Of a DNA stretch of 64,000 bases, positions 44,277 through 53,121 are shown in pieces (position 1 is the stretch's first letter; each line of letters begins with the position of its first letter). Source of the DNA: Desulfogranum japonicum DSM 18378 (lineage in GTDB: Bacteria > Desulfobacterota > Desulfobulbia > Desulfobulbales > Desulfobulbaceae); the NCBI RefSeq assembly GCF_000429945.1, contig NZ_AUCV01000035.1:1-64000 (forward strand). Direction: 5' to 3'. The notes beneath the pieces are model-generated. The model was not told where the DNA came from. It saw nothing but the letters and a program-made list of their open reading frames with translations, and did no database searches. Made by a program: the position numbers and the translations under genes.

Positions 44277-44317
44277 ATATCCTCCATTTTATAAGTAACG
44301 GCATATTTTACCCCCAG

Positions 44318-44476
44318 GTAACTACTCACAGAGGAGACGAATAAGCTTGAAAGTCTCCCATATATATAACGTGTTACAGGGTGCCTGAAATTTTCGCAAG
44401 CAGACTGGTGCAGCGTATTGGGTCATACGTAATCCAGGCTGATCACCGAGAGATCGGGGGCACTGTGAGCAGTAAC
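44318..44476. mobile_element. MITE family A, copy 2
   Basis: 159 bp, same length and layout as copy 1: left end GTAACTACTCACAG, right end CTGTGAGCAGTAAC. The flanking octamers (ACCCCCAG, GAAAAAGC) do not match, so the site may have recombined or decayed. It lies in the divergent gap between the ABC binding-protein gene and fumC. Confidence 0.75.
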
Positions 44477-44571
44477 GAAAAAGCAATTTTTCAAGGTGGT
44501 CTGAAAGTAAAAAGATTCTTACCAGTATCTATACCAATTTCTTTCATTTTTTCACAGCAGAGAGGGACAAG

Positions 44572-45972
44572 ATGGATTTCCGCACAGAAAAGGATACCAT
44601 GGGTAAGGTTATGGTACAGGCCGATAAACTCTGGGGAGCCCAGACCCAAAGAAGCCTGGAAAATTTCAGAATCGGTTCAGAAACTATGCCCTCACTTTTT
44701 ATACACAGTTATGCCCAGCTTAAAAAAGCATGTGCTGTTGTCAATCATTCCATGGGATTACTGGACAAGACAATTACAGCGTATATTGTCCAGGCATGTG
44801 ATGAAATTATCGAGGGACTCCATGATGATCAGTTTCCTCTTTCTATCTGGCAGACAGGAAGCGGTACCCAGACAAACATGAACCTGAATGAGGTGATTGC
44901 CAACAGGGCTTCGCTTCTGGCTGGTGGCCAACTGGATGGAGACAAGCCTGTCCATCCCAATGACCACGTCAACAGGTCACAAAGCTCAAACGATACCTTT
45001 CCCACAGTCATGCATATGGCGGCTGTATCAGCCATAGAGCAACAACTCATACCTGTACTGGAAAAGATCCGCTCAACCCTGAAAGAACAGTCTGTACGCT
45101 ATCAGGATCTGGTTAAAATAGGAAGAACTCATCTCCAGGACGCGACACCGCTCACACTGGGCCAGGAGATCAGTGGTTGGGAGGCCATGATCAAGAGTAG
45201 CAGACAGCAGTTGCGGGAGGCTCTGAACCACTTGCAGAATCTAACCATAGGCGGGACAGCCGTGGGCACGGGACTCAATGCTCCTGATGGATTTGGCCTG
45301 GCTGTTGTTACCGAACTCAACAGGCAAATGGAAACTTCCTTTTCTACTACTGAAAACACCTTTCATGGCTTGACCAGTCATGACCAGATGGTTTTTGCCC
45401 ACGGCGCACTGAAAGGGCTGGCTGCAAACATGATGAAAATAGCCAATGATATTCGCTGGCTTGCCAGCGGCCCGCGATGCGGCATAGGCGAGCTTGCCAT
45501 CCCGGCCAATGAACCAGGAAGCTCCATCATGCCTGGCAAGGTTAACCCGACACAGGCAGAAGCCATGACCATGGTTGCCTGCCAGGTCATGGGTAACGAT
45601 GCTGCCATAGGTTTTGCCGCCAGCCAGGGAAACTTTCAACTTAATGTGTTCAAGCCGGTTATTCTGTACAACTTCCTGCAGAGCGTTGGGCTGCTGGCTG
45701 ATGCCATCTCTTCATTTCACGACCATTGCCTGTGGGAAATGGAACCTGTTCCTGAAAAAATAGCGCTAAACCTGAATAATTCACTCATGTTGGTCACAGC
45801 CCTCAACCCTTATATCGGCTATGAAAATTCTGCAAAAATTGCCAAACTGGCCTTTGCGAAAAATATATCACTGAAACAGGCAGCCATTGAGCTGGACCTT
45901 CTGACAGAAGAACAATTTGAACAATATGTGGATCCACAGAAAATGATGGGCAAAATACGGGATAATACTTAG
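44572..45972 (+). CDS. fumC: Class II fumarate hydratase
   Basis: 466 aa, normal length. Fumarase/aspartase superfamily motifs: TGSGTQTNMNLNEVIAN, PNDHVNRSQSSNDTFPTVMH, IGRTHLQDATPLTLGQE, and the signature GSSIMPGKVNPTQAEA with the catalytic serine. Converts fumarate and malate, oxygen-stable and iron-free. GAGAGG precedes the ATG. Monocistronic. Its stop codon TAG (45970-45972) lies within the family B element that begins at 45969. Confidence 0.94.
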   Translation: MDFRTEKDTMGKVMVQADKLWGAQTQRSLENFRIGSETMPSLFIHSYAQLKKACAVVNHSMGLLDKTITAYIVQACDEIIEGLHDDQFPLSIWQTGSGTQTNMNLNEVIANRASLLAGGQLDGDKPVHPNDHVNRSQSSNDTFPTVMHMAAVSAIEQQLIPVLEKIRSTLKEQSVRYQDLVKIGRTHLQDATPLTLGQEISGWEAMIKSSRQQLREALNHLQNLTIGGTAVGTGLNAPDGFGLAVVTELNRQMETSFSTTENTFHGLTSHDQMVFAHGALKGLAANMMKIANDIRWLASGPRCGIGELAIPANEPGSSIMPGKVNPTQAEAMTMVACQVMGNDAAIGFAASQGNFQLNVFKPVILYNFLQSVGLLADAISSFHDHCLWEMEPVPEKIALNLNNSLMLVTALNPYIGYENSAKIAKLAFAKNISLKQAAIELDLLTEEQFEQYVDPQKMMGKIRDNT

Positions 45973-46049
45973 GATCGCGGAAAATAATAAATATCCAAAA
46001 ATTGCGCAGGATATGGTTTTGCTAACGTCGTCGCGTCAATGGTTCCATA
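45969..46049. repeat. Family B element, left half, containing the fumC stop codon
   Basis: TTAGGATCGCGGAAAATAAT then AAATATCCAA, followed by GCTAACGTCGTCGCGTCAAT, the first arm of the 65-bp core palindrome. The element is cut at about 46049, where family A copy 3 begins. The TAG that ends fumC is its bases 2-4. Confidence 0.6.
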
Positions 46050-46189
46050 ACGGATAAACTTAAAACTCACCTGTATTTGTAACTGGTTGCAGGGTGCCTG
46101 AAATTTTCGAAATCAGGCTGGCACAGCGTATTGGATCATACGTAAGCCAGACTGATCGCGGAAAAAACAGTTACACTGTGAGCAGTTAC
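46050..46189. mobile_element. MITE family A, copy 3, left end missing
   Basis: Right end CTGTGAGCAGTTAC intact at 46189; the interior matches copies 1, 2 and 4 from GGATAAACTTAAAACTCACC onward, including GTAACTGGTTGCAGGGTGCC. The first 20 or so bases are replaced by the broken family B half, so one element interrupted or fused with the other. Lies between the convergent fumC and LysE genes. Confidence 0.65.
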
Positions 46190-46354
46190 GATAAAATAAT
46201 GGTTTTCGATGCTGCGTGGTAAACTCATGTTAGAAACTCTTATTTTGATAAAAGACCGTCTATATACAGACACAAATGAAAGGACCTCTGCCCCTTTCCT
46301 TGACTCTATTCATTCTGCCAGTGAGATCTTCAACCTGTTCCAAATCAGTAACAG

Positions 46355-46966
46355 TTAATCTGTGAGTGCCAATTTGGCTCCTATTCCTGCAAAAAGGACA
46401 GCAAAAGCACGTTGGCATCGTTTTATAATTTTAGGCGAATTAACGACATAATACCGAACACTGTTGGCAGAAAAACCGTATAGGATAAAAACGCCTAGTG
46501 TCATTCCCATAAATACCAGGCTGAGATATGCCAGTTGTAGCGTAGGGGAACTTGCTGCGGGTGAAACAAAAAGTGGTAAGAATGCAAGAAAAAATATCGA
46601 TAGCTTGGGGTTTAGGATGTTTATAAGAAAGCCTCTGCAGACGATTTGTCGATATTTTCTTTTAGCGCAGGAGGTATCGAGTTGTAGTACTCCTTTATCC
46701 TTCCACATACCCCAGGCAAGATATAAGAGATATAATGCACCTGCAAACTTGATCGCTTGATATGCCAGAGCACTCATATGTAGTATTGTGGATAGTCCAA
46801 GTATACTTGCTGATAAGTGCGGGATAATACCCAACGTACATCCTATGGCTGCAGCAATACTCGCTCGCCATCCAAGAAAAAGACCGTTCGATACAGTATA
46901 AATCACACCGGTTCCCGGCACCAGAACGACAACCAGTGAAGTTAAGAGGAATTCAGTTGTAATCAT
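46355..46966 (-). CDS. LysE-family amino acid/homoserine exporter
   Basis: 203 aa, six membrane segments. RhtB/LysE features: LVPGTGVIYTVSNGLFLGWR (the usual PGP is PGTG), AAAIGCTLGIIPHL, FLINILNPKLSIFFLAFLP and a C-terminal helix with FAGIGAKLAL. It expels amino acids such as threonine, homoserine or lysine, or related metabolites. AGGTAAGC precedes the ATG. Monocistronic, convergent to fumC. Confidence 0.87.
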   Translation of the reverse strand: MITTEFLLTSLVVVLVPGTGVIYTVSNGLFLGWRASIAAAIGCTLGIIPHLSASILGLSTILHMSALAYQAIKFAGALYLLYLAWGMWKDKGVLQLDTSCAKRKYRQIVCRGFLINILNPKLSIFFLAFLPLFVSPAASSPTLQLAYLSLVFMGMTLGVFILYGFSANSVRYYVVNSPKIIKRCQRAFAVLFAGIGAKLALTD

Positions 46967-47083
46967 TTTGCTTACCTGATGAATGTGTTACTATTATTGA
47001 ATAATACAGATGTATACTTATACTATTCTGATGCAATCAAACCGAAAGAGTAATTTTGCAACGTTATTATTTTACTTCAAGCC

Positions 47084-47866
47084 TTATTTTGTGAATTTTG
47101 CTGGTCGTTTTTCCAGAAAAGCTGTCATCCCTTCCACCTGGTCTGCACTGGCAAAACACTGACCAAATTGGACCGCTTCATACTGGTTTGCCCTGGCAAT
47201 ATCCATCTGACAACCATTATGTATTGTAGATTTACATATTTTTATTGCCCTGGGGCTTTTACTGTTGATCTTTTGGGCTATGCTTTTGCACGTTAGCATC
47301 AATTCATCCAGCGGCACAACACGGTTAACAAGTCCAATACGAAAAGCCTCGGTCGAATCAATGATATCACCTGTATATAATAGTTCACTAGCTATTCCTT
47401 TCCCCACCAATCGTGGCAGGCGCTGGGTTCCGCCGAAACCAGGGATTATCCCAAGATTGACCTCGGGTTGCCCGAATTTTGCGTTGGTGGATGCTATTCG
47501 GATATCGCAAGCTAATGCGAGCTCACATCCACCGCCTAAAGCAAAACCATTTACCCCTGCAATAACAGGTTGGGATGCGTTTTCTATGGACATCATTACG
47601 CTATGCCCTAGATGAGCGAACTCAGCCCCTTCAACAGCATTCATATCTCGCATATATGAAATATCAGCCCCGGCAACAAAAGCTTTTTCTCCGGCCCCTG
47701 TTAAAACGACAACCCCTAAGGTATGGTCATAACTAATTTGTTCAAAACATACTTTCAATTCTTGCAAAGTTTCATAATTTAGAGCATTCAGAGATTCTGG
47801 GCGATCTATAGTAACCACAGCAATGGCATCGTCTCTCTCAAATCGAATATTTTCATACTCTGTCAT
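47084..47866 (-). CDS. Enoyl-CoA hydratase/isomerase (crotonase)
   Basis: 260 aa. Crotonase family: FVAGADISYMRDMNAVEGAE, the oxyanion-hole region GVNGFALGGGCELALACDIR, catalytic Glu region FGQPEVNLGIIPGFGGTQRL and a Glu in TEAFRIGLVNRVVP. Both Glu expected for 3-hydroxybutyryl/enoyl-CoA hydratase (Crt) are present. Hydrates trans-2-enoyl-CoA in fatty or amino acid breakdown or butyrate metabolism. Alone, no other beta-oxidation gene nearby. Confidence 0.9.
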   Translation of the reverse strand: MTEYENIRFERDDAIAVVTIDRPESLNALNYETLQELKVCFEQISYDHTLGVVVLTGAGEKAFVAGADISYMRDMNAVEGAEFAHLGHSVMMSIENASQPVIAGVNGFALGGGCELALACDIRIASTNAKFGQPEVNLGIIPGFGGTQRLPRLVGKGIASELLYTGDIIDSTEAFRIGLVNRVVPLDELMLTCKSIAQKINSKSPRAIKICKSTIHNGCQMDIARANQYEAVQFGQCFASADQVEGMTAFLEKRPAKFTK

Positions 47867-48076
47867 GTTTGCACCATCTTTTATTTTTAGAACACAGTTG
47901 CTTTGAATCTTTTCAAGTTGTTAACAGGCATAAACGTGATACTGGACAGCGCCACAGGGTATGGTTTCTCCTCATAGCTGTAAACTCAGTTACTCTTGTG
48001 ATGACAGGAACATAAATGCCAAATAAGATCAAGAAAGATTCTTCGCGCCCCCGGAAGCGCTACTATGGATGCAGCC

Positions 48077-48223
48077 ATAAGCCGGTCGGAGAATTGCCAT
48101 TTTTTCTCAGGTTACGGCATTATCAGGAAATCAAACATAACCATATAGTTGATATTGTGAGCATTGATTTCCTGAAAATAATACAAATATGGGGAAAAAA
48201 AGAGCTTTCCCCGAGAGATTCCC
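48077..48223. mobile_element. MITE family C, copy 1 (diverged)
   Basis: About 147 bp from GCCGGTCGGAGAATTGCC to CTTTCCCCGAGAGATTCCC, with the shared interior ATATAGTTGATATTGTGAGC. Copies at 51725 and 53122 are closer to each other. The open frame 48016-48276 here is a translation of the element, not a gene. Confidence 0.65.
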
Positions 48224-48400
48224 AGGGGGAGATCATCTTAGGACTGCGGAATAAATACATTATTCAGCCAGTATAAAAGCATTGAAACCGTGGATACATG
48301 CTGATTAAGTACAATGAGTCAGGAGGGTGAATAACATCATAATCGCCCCTGATACAGTGGAGGTATCCAATAGTTATAGATTTGCTTACATCATGCTACA

Positions 48401-48590
48401 GGCGATACGTAACTGGTCACAGACTTCATCTTCGTGCGATCGCGATTTCCCGCATAGATAGCCTACCGGAGTCTTCGCTTACCTGCGAAAAAACCGCGTT
48501 TGCCCCAATCTAAAGCACCTGCGACCAGCTACAACCCGGAAATAACTGAAATATCATTATTGTTAACCAGGTGATCAGTTACGGCGATAC
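48401..48590. mobile_element. MITE family D with perfect 8-bp target duplication
   Basis: Body 48409-48582 (174 bp). Left end GTAACTGGTCACAG; right end inverse GTAACTGATCAC. The octamer GGCGATAC is repeated exactly on both sides (48401-48408, 48583-48590). The ends resemble family A but the interior differs (CGCTTACCTGCGAAAAAACC). A partial inverted copy is at 59963-60064. The same transposase group (8-bp duplication, GTAA end) probably moved both families. Confidence 0.85.
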
Positions 48591-48665
48591 ATGCAAAAAA
48601 TGTCACATCATATGGTCACACCTATCGCTTTTTTCATAATCGTCGGATCCCCCCTTTCCAACCTG

Positions 48666-48941
48666 CTATTTCCAGTTTTCTTTGATCCACTGAATTGCCT
48701 GATCCTGACGGACAAGATCTTCTGGCAAATGGTCATGAATCAACAGCTCGATTTTTTTACCAAAGCTCCTTACGTCCCAAGCTAAGTGAGCTGCTAACCA
48801 GTTAATAATAAACAAAACCTCCCAGCCTTCTTTTCTGTTGAAAACAGTAGAATCAGGCTCTCCAGAAACTCGAGGATCATCAGGCTGGTATTCAGACCAT
48901 TGGTAATGGTAGACAAGATCAGATTGAGTAAAAGTTTCCAT
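48666..48941 (-). CDS. Hypothetical small protein
   Basis: 91 aa with a clear AGGAGG 6 nt before the ATG. Soluble, tryptophan-rich (8 Trp), acidic, with LLIHDHLPEDLVRQDQAI near the end. No domain is recognised and no operon partner is evident; it lies alone between the element-rich gap and the MFS gene. Start and ribosome site make it a probable real gene. Confidence 0.6.
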   Translation of the reverse strand: METFTQSDLVYHYQWSEYQPDDPRVSGEPDSTVFNRKEGWEVLFIINWLAAHLAWDVRSFGKKIELLIHDHLPEDLVRQDQAIQWIKENWK

Positions 48942-49084
48942 ATAAACCTCCTGTTGAGATGCATAATAGAAAATCTACTTCTCTTGTATAGGATAAGTAC
49001 AAAATGAGCATTGTCCTTACAGAGTCAATTTCAATTCAGATAAATACAAAGACGAACCTCGATCTTTCACATGAAAAATTTGGA

Positions 49085-50296
49085 TTAGCTGTTGCGACTT
49101 GCTCTTTTATCACTCTTGAGTAACAACATCAGGATAAGACTCGCCCCAATGGAAAGCGAACAGGCAACAACAGTTCCGTGCCATCCATACACAGTCCAAA
49201 CAGGCCCCAAAATCATGGATGATAGACTGCCGCCTCCGATACAGAAGAAAATATAAAAAGAAGAGGCACTTCCCACAAACTCAGCGGAAACGCTCCTACC
49301 TACCAGAAGGAAGATGAGAGGCTGGCAGGTATAAACCGATAAAAACAAAAGAAACAGACCGAGAATAATGAATGGAACATTACTCGCCCAGCCGAGAAGC
49401 AGACTGGAAGCAAGGGCAAAACACAAACCAGCAAAAATTATTTTTTCAGAAGGATATTTATGGGATAGATGTCCGGAAAAAGGGGCTACCAATGCGGTGA
49501 TTCCTGCAAAGCTAATGCAGCCGATTTCGCCAGAGCTGAAAAAAAATGGAGAAAGATTGAGTCGGTAGCTTAAAAAGGTAACCATCCCCAGAAAACCGAA
49601 AAAAAGCGTACTGCCAACCAGCATTAATCCCATCGACCTTTTTTGAAAAACCAGCCGGTAGGCCTTTGTATATGCCGTAATGAGAGAGGTTTCTGTTGTG
49701 GCTTTCCTGGATCCACTGGGCAAATATACTGCTGCTAGCACCGTGCATATCAGCACAACAATGGCAATAACCTGGTAAGCCCCACTCCAGCCGATCAACG
49801 ATGTCAACACTCCGCACAGCACTCTCCCCCAGATGACGCCAAGGGTTGCAGCAGCCACAACCGAACCTACGTAAAACCCTTTATTCTTTTCAGGAGCTAT
49901 CAGTGCCATGCAAGGAAACATAGATGCCGGGATCAGCGCGGCACATATCCCCAGGGGAAACATGCACAGTAAAAAACCGGGATAAGTTCCTACATACGGG
50001 GTCATGAAAAGTGTCCCGGCAAGAAGAAGTGCACTATAAAGCGCAATGTACCTTAGATTTCCTTGATCCATAATTGGACCTGCAAGTAAAAACGTTATGG
50101 AATAACTCAAGGAAACATAACTAAAAGACAAACGGGCCTCAGGCAGGCTGACGCTAAAAAACTGTGACAGCTCCAAAAGAATTGCCTGGTTCATAAACAC
50201 TGTTGACACCGCCATCATGACCAATGAACAAATAACGAAAGCTGTCTTTTGTTGTGAAGATTGCATTTTTTCAGGTGTTGGACGTTCGACCGGCAT
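49085..50296 (-). CDS. MFS transporter (probable exporter)
   Basis: 403 aa, twelve membrane segments. Features of the drug/sugar efflux group: the loop 2-3 motif is weak (YSITFLLAGPIMDQGNLRYI) and CMALIAPEKNKGFYVGSVVAAATLGVIWGRV and SHKYPSEKIIFAGL are present. It lies directly downstream of a PchR-like AraC gene in the same direction, a usual pairing for siderophore export or uptake loci, though no siderophore biosynthesis gene is in view. Substrate unknown. Confidence 0.82.
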   Translation of the reverse strand: MPVERPTPEKMQSSQQKTAFVICSLVMMAVSTVFMNQAILLELSQFFSVSLPEARLSFSYVSLSYSITFLLAGPIMDQGNLRYIALYSALLLAGTLFMTPYVGTYPGFLLCMFPLGICAALIPASMFPCMALIAPEKNKGFYVGSVVAAATLGVIWGRVLCGVLTSLIGWSGAYQVIAIVVLICTVLAAVYLPSGSRKATTETSLITAYTKAYRLVFQKRSMGLMLVGSTLFFGFLGMVTFLSYRLNLSPFFFSSGEIGCISFAGITALVAPFSGHLSHKYPSEKIIFAGLCFALASSLLLGWASNVPFIILGLFLLFLSVYTCQPLIFLLVGRSVSAEFVGSASSFYIFFCIGGGSLSSMILGPVWTVYGWHGTVVACSLSIGASLILMLLLKSDKRASRNS

Positions 50297-50370
50297 AAAA
50301 AAAGGTCAGCCTCTGTGTTGTTTGCCACATAAACAAACAAGTGACGTGGATTGAGAAGGAGTCAGAAGAC

Positions 50371-50538
50371 TTAGGGCCACGGAAAAAATACATTATCCAA
50401 TCTTGCTAGCCTCTCAACTCGGTAACGTCGTCTCGTCAATGACTCAATACGGCCAGTATGGAATCATTGACGCGACAACGTTACCAGACCGATATCCTAC
50501 GCAATTTTTGGATATTTATTATTTTCCGCGACCCTTAA
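50371..50538. mobile_element. Family B element, complete copy
   Basis: 168 bp. Terminal inverted repeat of about 30 bp: left TTAGGGCCACGGAAAAAATA, right inverse TTAAGGGTCGCGGAAAATAA. A perfect-looking 65-bp core palindrome is at 50421-50485 (GGTAACGTCGTCTCGTCAAT ... inverse). No coding content. Partial copies: 23881, 33269, 41516, 45969, 60068. The ends differ from the GTAA families, so a different transposase is expected. Confidence 0.75.
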
Positions 50539-50606
50539 TTTCTTTTTACAAGCAAAAGATAAAGAAAAATAAAGAGAAAGTATTTTGTCGGATGCACGTT
50601 TTTTTG

Positions 50607-51599
50607 TTAATCCGGCATAATTCCTTTACGGCGAAAGGCTAATGGTGTCTTGCCAAACTGTCGACGAAAGGCTGTTGTGAAATTCGCCTGATCACTGTAA
50701 CCAACTGTGAGCGCGATATCAGCAAGGCTTTTTTCTGAGAAGACCAGAAGATCACATGCCTGGTGAAGACGGAGTTTACGCAACACGTTGAAAACGGTAT
50801 TCCCATAGAGTCGCTTAAACCCATCATTGAGTTTGTTGCGGTTTATCCCAACTTTTCGACTCAATTCACAAAGAGAGGGCGGTTCTTCCAAATTATTACG
50901 CAATAGGTGGTATGCTTCTCTTACCCGTTCTTCTTCCCGGTGGCTCAGGGAGGACGAAAACGTCTTCTTTTCAAAATCGGAAAGAGCGACTGCTGCAAGT
51001 TCCAATGCTTTTGCTTCAAGAAAAACCTGGCGAATCGCACCGTCGTAAGGACAGGCAAGAATCTGCTGCAATATGCCAGAGGTGGTACTGTTAATGTGTG
51101 CTTTCCTGTAAAAGCTACTACTGTCTTTTGGCCCGGAATAAAAAGATTGGAAGGACCGAGGAAGCTCCTGGAAGATTTCTCTAAAGACCTTGACTGAAAA
51201 ATGAACAGATACACCAAGTACCCGCTCTTTTTGGAGCGTTTCAACGATGCAGCGACTCTTTGGAAGGTAGCAGAAGGCATAATCTCCTGGAGACCGTTCG
51301 AAGACTTCCGCCCGTTTTCCCGCAGAATATACCGTACTTTTGACGTGATGATTCAGATTAAAACCAAGACTGATTGCCGCATTCTCAGTTTCATGGACCG
51401 TTTGTGCATTAATAGAGGGGGGCCTGTCAGAAAAGGACAGTACGAACCCGGGGCGTAATTTGATATCCTTAAATATAAGAGGCTGTTTCGTATCATGGTA
51501 GGTGACCGATAAATCCCTTCCAAAGACATTCCGCATTGTTCCGAGACCTGTTTGTGCTAGATCACCAGGTTTCTCCTGCTGGCTGATTTTTCTGATCAT
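50607..51599 (-). CDS. AraC-family regulator, PchR-like
   Basis: 330 aa from ATG 51599 (AAGGGG 6 nt upstream). The longer frame to 51725 reads through a palindromic repeat and is rejected. N-terminal ligand domain (VLSFSDRPPSINAQTVHET, VHFSVKVFREIFQELPRSFQ) matches PchR-type siderophore-sensing regulators; C-terminal double helix-turn-helix (CELSRKVGINRNKLNDGFKR, IALTVGYSDQANFTTAFRRQ) is canonical. It should activate the downstream MFS gene or iron-acquisition genes. Ligand unknown. Confidence 0.87.
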   Translation of the reverse strand: MIRKISQQEKPGDLAQTGLGTMRNVFGRDLSVTYHDTKQPLIFKDIKLRPGFVLSFSDRPPSINAQTVHETENAAISLGFNLNHHVKSTVYSAGKRAEVFERSPGDYAFCYLPKSRCIVETLQKERVLGVSVHFSVKVFREIFQELPRSFQSFYSGPKDSSSFYRKAHINSTTSGILQQILACPYDGAIRQVFLEAKALELAAVALSDFEKKTFSSSLSHREEERVREAYHLLRNNLEEPPSLCELSRKVGINRNKLNDGFKRLYGNTVFNVLRKLRLHQACDLLVFSEKSLADIALTVGYSDQANFTTAFRRQFGKTPLAFRRKGIMPD

Positions 51600-51621
51600 G
51601 TGGAACCCCTTGTAATAGAAT

Positions 51622-51708
51622 CTCGTTCCTCGATTACATTCGAGGATAAAATTTTGAGCATAACCAAAAAATTGGGCAGCTAAGCGAGGAACGAGACTCC
51701 GAAGAGTC
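51622..51708. repeat. Palindromic repeat family E at the 5' side of the AraC gene
   Basis: TCTCGTTCCTCG at the left and its inverse CGAGGAACGAGA at the right bound an 87-bp dyad; the interior TTATGCTCAAAATT is shared with 52929-53121. It is transcribed as the AraC leader and creates a false 42-codon N-terminal extension. Family C copy 2 follows immediately. Confidence 0.6.
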
Positions 51709-51724
51709 CGTTTATGGGCATGCA

Positions 51725-51873
51725 CCAGGAGCCTGTCGGAGAATTGCTATTTTTTCTCAGATTAAGGCATGTTCAAAAAATCAAACACAGCCATATAGTT
51801 GATATTGCGAGCATTGATTTTCTAAAAACAACATAAATATGGGGAAAAAGAGCTTTCTCCGACAAACTCCTAG
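51725..51873. mobile_element. MITE family C, copy 2
   Basis: About 148 bp. Left end CCAGGAGCCTGTCGGAGAAT, right inverse CTAGGAGTTTGTCGGAGAAA. Interior CATATAGTTGATATTGCGAG is shared with copy 1. No coding capacity. Placed directly beside family E repeat copy 1, as copy 3 is beside copy 2 of E. Confidence 0.75.
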
Positions 51874-51986
51874 CTGGCTTCCTTTGTGCAAGTTATACCA
51901 GACAAAATAAACAAGAAGCAACTCCTCAGGCAATGACCGCCAATCTATGCGTTCCCATAAGCGTGTCGAGTCCAGTATGGAAAGTG

Positions 51987-52856
51987 TTACCTCCTGCGGG
52001 ATTGTTCGGCATTACCGAATAGGAGATAACCTAGCACTGCCGATAGCAAGGTCATGAATATCAGGTTCATTATAAGTGACCGGGACGGAATCAAATGGAA
52101 TGCGGTATTCCGGGTGTTTGCGAGCTTTTGTGCTCCTGTGGATATACGCTTAAGAGATCCGTTAGACGTAGATGATGCCAATCCGTTTGAACTTACTGTA
52201 ATATTAGCATATCCCTTAATAGGTGTATTTCTGAATGATTTTTTTGTTATTGTCGCACCGTTAGCTCCATAGTCATCTTCTACCTGTAAAGTTACGGTAT
52301 ATGTTGCTGCAGTTGTATAGGTATGGTTGACCGTTCTTCCAGTACCTGTACTGCCATCTCCAAAGTCCCAATAATAGTGCTTTAGGGGTCTTTCAGAATC
52401 CGCTGGTTCTTTTACATTAAAGATTACGGTATGAGGTGAAGCTCCCTGATTTGGAGACGCGGTGAAGGAAGCTGTGGGAATTTTTTCTTTAGTTGCTGAT
52501 GCAGCTACAAGAACATCTGACGACACAATTACTGTTTTTGACATGGTCTTACTATTGGCGCTCAGGTCTCCTTTTACCTGTAAAGTTGCAGTGTATGTTG
52601 CCGCAGTTGTATAGGTATGTTTGACCGTTCTTCCAGTACCAGTACTGCCGTCTCCAAAGTTCCAGTAATAGTGTTTTGAAGATTCATCACTCTCAGAGGA
52701 TGTTGTTACCCTGAAAATTACTGTGGGAGATCCTTGAGTTGTAATGGCTGTAAAAGAGATATCATCCTCTGAGCTGCTTCCTGTAGCTGCAAAAGTAGAA
52801 AAAGGTAGTAGGCAAACTATCAGTAATAAAATGTACGTATATCTACAATAGACCAT
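51987..52856 (-). CDS. Surface/exported protein with two near-identical PKD repeats
   Basis: 289 aa. Signal peptide (ILLLIVCLLPFSTFAAT), then two PKD domains: HYYWNFGDGSTGTGRTVKHT and HYYWDFGDGSTGTGRTVNHT, each followed by YTTAATYTATLQV or YTTAATYTVTLQV. The C-terminus has a hydrophobic helix (LIFMTLLSAVLGYLLFG) and an Arg-rich tail (EQSRRR), like proteins processed by rhombosortase or exosortase-type enzymes but with no recognisable PEP motif. PKD domains serve adhesion or carbohydrate/protein binding. Alone, flanked by repeats. Confidence 0.82.
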   Translation of the reverse strand: MVYCRYTYILLLIVCLLPFSTFAATGSSSEDDISFTAITTQGSPTVIFRVTTSSESDESSKHYYWNFGDGSTGTGRTVKHTYTTAATYTATLQVKGDLSANSKTMSKTVIVSSDVLVAASATKEKIPTASFTASPNQGASPHTVIFNVKEPADSERPLKHYYWDFGDGSTGTGRTVNHTYTTAATYTVTLQVEDDYGANGATITKKSFRNTPIKGYANITVSSNGLASSTSNGSLKRISTGAQKLANTRNTAFHLIPSRSLIMNLIFMTLLSAVLGYLLFGNAEQSRRR

Positions 52857-52928
52857 GGTGATCTCCAGTATGGGTTACAGCCTCTATTGATGTGTCGTTC
52901 TCGGCCGGCTGTTTACCTGTCTAGTTAG

Positions 52929-53121
52929 TGCCTGTCCATACATGGTGTTTGCGTCGTCTCGTTCCTCGCTTACCTGCCGACTTTTACGTTATGCTCAAAA
53001 TGCTATCTTCGAAGGTAAGCGTAACCTCCGATATCAACTATATATTCGGTAAAATTTATCGCATGCTTCGGAGACTACGCGTACCTAAACTTGAGCAAAA
53101 ATCATCATTTCTGGACAGACA
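52929..53121. mobile_element. Repeat family E, copy 2, with inverted ends
   Basis: About 193 bp bounded by TGCCTGTCCATACATGGTG and the inverse TGTCTGTCCAGAAATGATG. It holds the shared core TCTCGTTCCTCGCTTACCTG and TTATGCTCAAAATGCTATC. Immediately followed by family C copy 3. Confidence 0.5.

Noticed and set aside
45978-46200. CRISPR-like repeat array in the 44-60 kb region
   Set aside because: The repeats are inverted-end elements of different families at scattered sites, without regular spacers or cas genes.
48016-48276. Open frame encoding an 86-residue basic protein
   Set aside because: It is a translation of MITE family C copy 1 (48077-48223) plus flank; a similar frame arises in copy 3 at 52928-53275, and neither has a ribosome site.
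50403-50642. Open frame of 79 residues similar to the N-terminus of the 40510-41598 frame
   Set aside because: Both stretches are the family B element read as protein (QYGQYG and QYRQYG from its palindrome).
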